From Ditylenchus dipsaci (Eukaryota > Nematoda > Chromadorea > Rhabditida > Anguinidae): DNA of 64,000 nt. Made by a program: the position numbers and the translations under genes. Position 1 is the first letter of the stretch. Each line of letters begins with the position of its first letter. This document shows, one piece after another, positions 60,611 through 64,000 of the stretch. The stretch spans positions 124,001 through 188,000 of the forward strand of contig SADC01000070.1 of the NCBI GenBank assembly GCA_004194705.1, in the 5' to 3' direction. Under the pieces are notes generated by a model. The model made no database searches and had not been told where the DNA came from. It worked only from the letters and a program-made list of their open reading frames with translations.

Positions 60611-62114
60611 CGTTGCTACTCATTTGCGCCCAACTCATTTGCGCCCACTAATTTGCGCCCACTCATTTGCGCGCAACTCGTTTGCGCCCACCTCGTTTGC
60701 GCCCAACTCGTTTGCGCCCATTCATTTGCGCCCACTCATTTGCGCCCACTCATTTGCGCCCGCTTCATTGTTTTTCAAAATTTTGAATTCGTGGTTTTGA
60801 TTTTTGGGATTTCCGAATTTTTCACCACTCGTCTGTATTTTCCTCACCTTGTATTATTGTGTTTAGTTTTGTCGATGGCTTTCAATGTGAAAAATGTCTG
60901 ACTAGCTAATGTGCTTGCTCAAACTCAGAAAACACTTCAACCAGCTAACCAGGTATGATAATTTTGTTAAGCTTCATATTTTCACTATACCCTCTAATCT
61001 TTACTCTTTTTAGGGTGTTTTGTCGCTATCAAACAAAGGAGAGCAATGTCTAATCGTCAACAACTACGAATACAGAAAGGGCCGCGTCATCAATTCGGGA
61101 ACGGTTCAGAAGTGGAGATGCATAAATCGTGCGTGTAATGGAACTGCAAAAACAAGCTTCGGCTCTCTGGAAAATTTGCTCCTTCTCAATCCACATGTTT
61201 GCAGACAAAATCCTAATGCTTTTGTAGTATTTTTTGTACCCTTTTTACTGCAGCAATTTTAAATTAATAGCGACGTGATGTCATAGCCAGAATCAAATCA
61301 GCTGCGATTGCTAACTTTGGATCTTACTCAACAGGAATAGTCGCTTCCGGGAAAAATGGGCTAACAGATAACCAGTTGCTGTTTCTTCCAACCAATAAAG
61401 CATTGGAAGACCGCGTGTTGCGAAAAAAGAAACCAGTGGGAGCAAGCAGTGTCGACAAGCCTGTCAGTGAGATTGAATGGTTGGAATACTTCACGCAAAC
61501 TGAAAACGGTGACAGGTTTTTGCTGCATGACTCTAGGTAAAATTTATTTATGAATTGCTTTTCACAATTTTCAAATTGTAGAGAGGCTGAGTCCAGGCTG
61601 CCTCCAATTTTCATCTTTCTTTCTCCGTCTGGTCTCCGTATGCTGCGTGAAAACAATCGTTGGGCTCTTGATGGCACTTTCTTCTGCGCACCAAAGAACT
61701 TTGTCCAGCTGTACACTGAGAAAGAATATCGGCCTTACTTTATTCAAATCGAATTTCGATGACAATATAAACTCAGCGGGACCAAGTCTGCCCAATCTGA
61801 GTAAACAAACATACTTTTGAATCATTATAACTATTACTTCTTCACCCAATAAAAAGTAATCTCGTTCTGGATCAATCTCAGGGCCGAGGAACCATCTCAG
61901 TGCAGATTGAGATTTTTTGAAGAAACAATGAGGTGGCCGCAAATGAGTGGGCGCAAACGAGGTGGGCGCAAATGAGTGGGCGCAAATGAGTGGGCGCAAA
62001 TGAGTGGGCGCAAACGAGTTGGGCGCAAACGAGGTGGGCGCAAACGAGTTGCGCGCAAATGAGTGGGCGCAAATGAGTGGGCGCAAATGAGTTGGGCGCA
62101 AATGAGTACGAACC
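60611..62114. mobile_element. foldback element E: array TIRs, 8-bp TSD ttaatttg, encodes FLYWCH-MULE relic
   Basis: A 1,504-bp element starts CGTTGCTACTCATTTGCGCC and ends GGGCGCAAATGAGTACGAACC-like sequence. Exact 'ttaatttg' flanks at 60603-60610 and 62115-62122. The arms are arrays of CTCATTTGCGCCCAA units (60620-60770 and, inverted, 61930-62105). Between them lies a coding relic with a FLYWCH zinc finger and the start of a Mutator-like transposase, which ties this architecture to the MULE superfamily. Confidence 0.92.
61014..61761 (+). pseudogene. FLYWCH zinc finger + truncated MULE transposase
   Basis: From a TTTTTAG acceptor at 61011-61013 the frame reads SNKGEQCLIVNNYEYRKGRV and then KWRCINRACNGTAKT...NPHVC, the pattern of a FLYWCH finger (Trp, Cys-Cys, His). 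After a likely intron come ALEDRVLRKKKPVGASS and SEIEWLEYFTQ; then, beyond a second intron (about 61537-61581), RENNRWALDGTFFCAPKNF and VQLYTEKE, as in MULE transposases where 'DGTFK-AP--F-QLY' carries the first catalytic Asp. The frame stops at 61761, so the second Asp and Glu and the C-terminus are missing. Non-autonomous by sequence. Confidence 0.75.
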
Positions 62115-62122
62115 TTAATTTG

Positions 62123-63898
62123 ACTATACTGCATCAAACATTATTTATTTTTAGATTGAAAAAAATTATTTCTGGCCCAAAGCCTTTTTTACTTGAAAAT
62201 AAGAAACTTTTTTTCGATTTTGAAAATTGCGGAAAAGACTGCGGCGAAAATCATGTTAATTAAAAATTGTTTAGGTAGCTTCTTGTCCCTCCCGTCTTGT
62301 AACACGCTGTAAGAAAATCGAACATATCATTTTAGCCGACTGGTAACTTCAATATCAGTACATTTCTACACAAAAATAGCTGAACAACAAGAGCTGAACA
62401 TTGGGTTCTAGTGGAGAATCGATTCGCATTTTCAACCTTGGTTGAAAATCCCCCCTGCTATATCGATCATGGATAAGATGATCATGTTAACTATAATCAC
62501 CATGATCACTGTGATCACCATACAGTCGAAACTCGATATAGAGTACAACTCGATATAGTCTACACCTGGATTCAGTCATTTCGGCCAGCGGTTAATTTAA
62601 ATAACTAGGATGAACACTCGGTATAGTGTACGCCACGATATAGTGTACACCTGAAGCCGGTTTCCAGGTTGTACACTATATCGAGTTTTGACTGCATCAA
62701 CATAACTATAATTGACAGGGGAACCAAGGCAAAAAATGGGAACCGATTGTTCACTAGAACCCAAGAGCTGAACAACAAGCTGAACAAGCAAGAAAAAAGG
62801 GTTTGTTTGCCAACAGAAATCCATCAATAATCCATAAAAAGTTCATTCAAAATGCTTTCTTTCGCCTCGGCTGAATAATTCATTTCTTTTCGAGGTACGT
62901 CCACTCTCTTGCTGATCGTCTGCAAAATTATCAAAAACGATCAGATAAATGAATAAAGCAATTTATTTTTGTAAAAACACCCTTAAACTAGACTTGACGT
63001 AAATTTTTTTTAACTGAAAATATTTAACATTCAGAGAGACAACAAACATTCAAATATCAAAATTTTCAGAAACTTTTTGGAGTTTGAATATTTGTTGTGT
63101 CGAGATAAATTCAAAATATGACAGTGAGTTTTGAATTTAAAGCAGTTACATACGCAAATCGACCAGTCTGAACACGAATATAACTTCCGAATTTGAGATA
63201 TTTCCAGCGAAAAAAAAATTTACGTCAAAATAGTTTTTTACTGAAAAGTATTCTTATTTGGCGCTCTTATTTAGGTAACTATAGCCCAGCCAGCTCCCAT
63301 TTTTTTCTAACCCTCAAAAGATCTAACAAAACATATTTTTCAATTTTCTTTCAAAAAACAATGTTACTCAAGAAACAAACAAAAACATGTAGCGATGTTT
63401 GATCGCATGGCCATATTTTCGAGTATTTACAATCACGCGTGCCCCTCACCCCCAACCTCCAATAACCATCTTAGACACCAAACACCAAGGCTGTATAGTA
63501 ATCTTGTGCTCTGCTCGCACAACGGCTTTTAGTCTCAGCACACAAAAATCGAGCAGTGGTAAACCAGTCGAGTATCTGTTCAAGACAAAAAATATCACTG
63601 AAATTTTCAACGAAACAATTTAATGCACGTCAACAATTTCTATTACCGCTGCAGCGAAATTTCCTCTTTGTATGTCTGTTCCCCAAACTCCTTTAGTCAC
63701 CTCCGTCCAGCGAGGGGGACCGCTGGTCTGGCGTCATTCCCATCGGCTAAACACAACTAGAAAGACTTCTATACACATCACAACGAAAATTTTTGAAGTA
63801 ATGAGTGGGCGTAACTCCACTACTTTTTGCTAAGTCTGTTGTAAAAATTTGTATTTGTTAGTGAAGACAGACAAATTTTAACATCGAGACAGCCAAAC
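62123..63898. other. intergenic DNA with MITEs
   Basis: Holds the MITE at 62523-62694 and an imperfect palindrome at about 63000-63240 (AATATTTAACATTCAGAG... and inverse). No coding exon was recognised. Confidence 0.45.
62523..62694. mobile_element. pogo/Tigger-like MITE
   Basis: A 172-bp element, CAGTCGAAACTCGATATAGA to ACACTATATCGAGTTTTGACTG-like sequence, preceded by TA; the right flank is CA. Confidence 0.85.
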
Positions 63899-63905
63899 TA
63901 TATAA
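63899..63905 (+). promoter_or_regulatory. TATA box of the right-edge gene
   Basis: TATATAA lies 69 nt before an ATG, followed by a plausible initiator region. Confidence 0.55.
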
Positions 63906-63973
63906 GTGGGGTGAATTGTAGCAAATAGGCACAATAGATTTGTTTCTGTTTTACTTTCCCAAAATCAATTGAA

Positions 63974-64000
63974 ATGTCGTCGTCTTCTTCCTTTTCAATG
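63974..64000 (+). CDS. start of a gene cut by the window edge
   Basis: ATG followed by Ser codons (MSSSSSFSM), open to the last base. Too short to identify. The upstream TATA box and AT-rich leader support a real start. Confidence 0.4.

Noticed and set aside
60620..60770. CRISPR-like array of short repeats
   Set aside because: Units are contiguous with no unique spacers, have an inverted partner at 61930-62105 and lie inside a transposon of an animal genome. The same reasoning applies to 6911-7065, 33587-33679, 47800-47915 and 50941-51240.

Overview
The window is AT-rich animal DNA with spliced GT-AG genes and very heavy transposon load. A nuclear receptor with the P-box [10 protein letters not shown], a form typical of the HNF4-derived receptors expanded in nematodes, a short secreted Gly/Tyr-rich peptide gene and FLYWCH-type zinc fingers all point to a nematode. 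Introns carrying several kilobases of repeats suggest it is not a compact Caenorhabditis-like genome. This assignment is inference; no species is claimed.

Gene layout: a DNAJA-type Hsp40 co-chaperone on the minus strand (379-3900, J domain not found); a nuclear hormone receptor on the plus strand (17099-23858, about 15 exons); a Vasa/DDX4-like DEAD-box helicase on the plus strand (28216-40116, 14 exons, motif II reads DETD); PRMT1 on the minus strand (42926-46294, 7 exons); an unidentified minus-strand coding fragment (about 47926-48700); DJ-1 on the plus strand (56012-56752, 4 exons, intact); a 64-residue secreted Gly/Tyr-rich peptide (58107-58402, 3 exons, TATA box); and the first codons of a gene at the right edge (63974 onward, TATA box). 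These are unrelated single-copy eukaryotic genes, with no operon evident.

Repeats fill most of the rest. Four elements (5689-6592, 6911-7868, 46959-47917, 60611-62114) share one design: perfect 8-bp target-site duplications, ends reading (C/G)GTT...AACC, and terminal inverted repeats built from arrays of a short unit that differs in each element. One carries a FLYWCH zinc finger plus the start of a Mutator-like (MULE) transposase. Six further elements with perfect 8-bp duplications include a hAT relic with a BED zinc finger (9915-11147) and an element with double GATCA-type arrays in each arm (50939-52406). There are also about nine pogo/Tigger-like palindromic MITEs flanked by TA, two mariner-like MITEs, a dispersed GC-hairpin repeat family, tRNA-like SINE pieces, and a CR1/Jockey-like LINE on the minus strand (49121-54560) split by nested insertions.

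Most conserved genes here carry isolated one-base length errors at homopolymers (at least nine in four genes, DJ-1 excepted). This looks like uncorrected long-read assembly error rather than gene decay, so conceptual translations must be read with that in mind.
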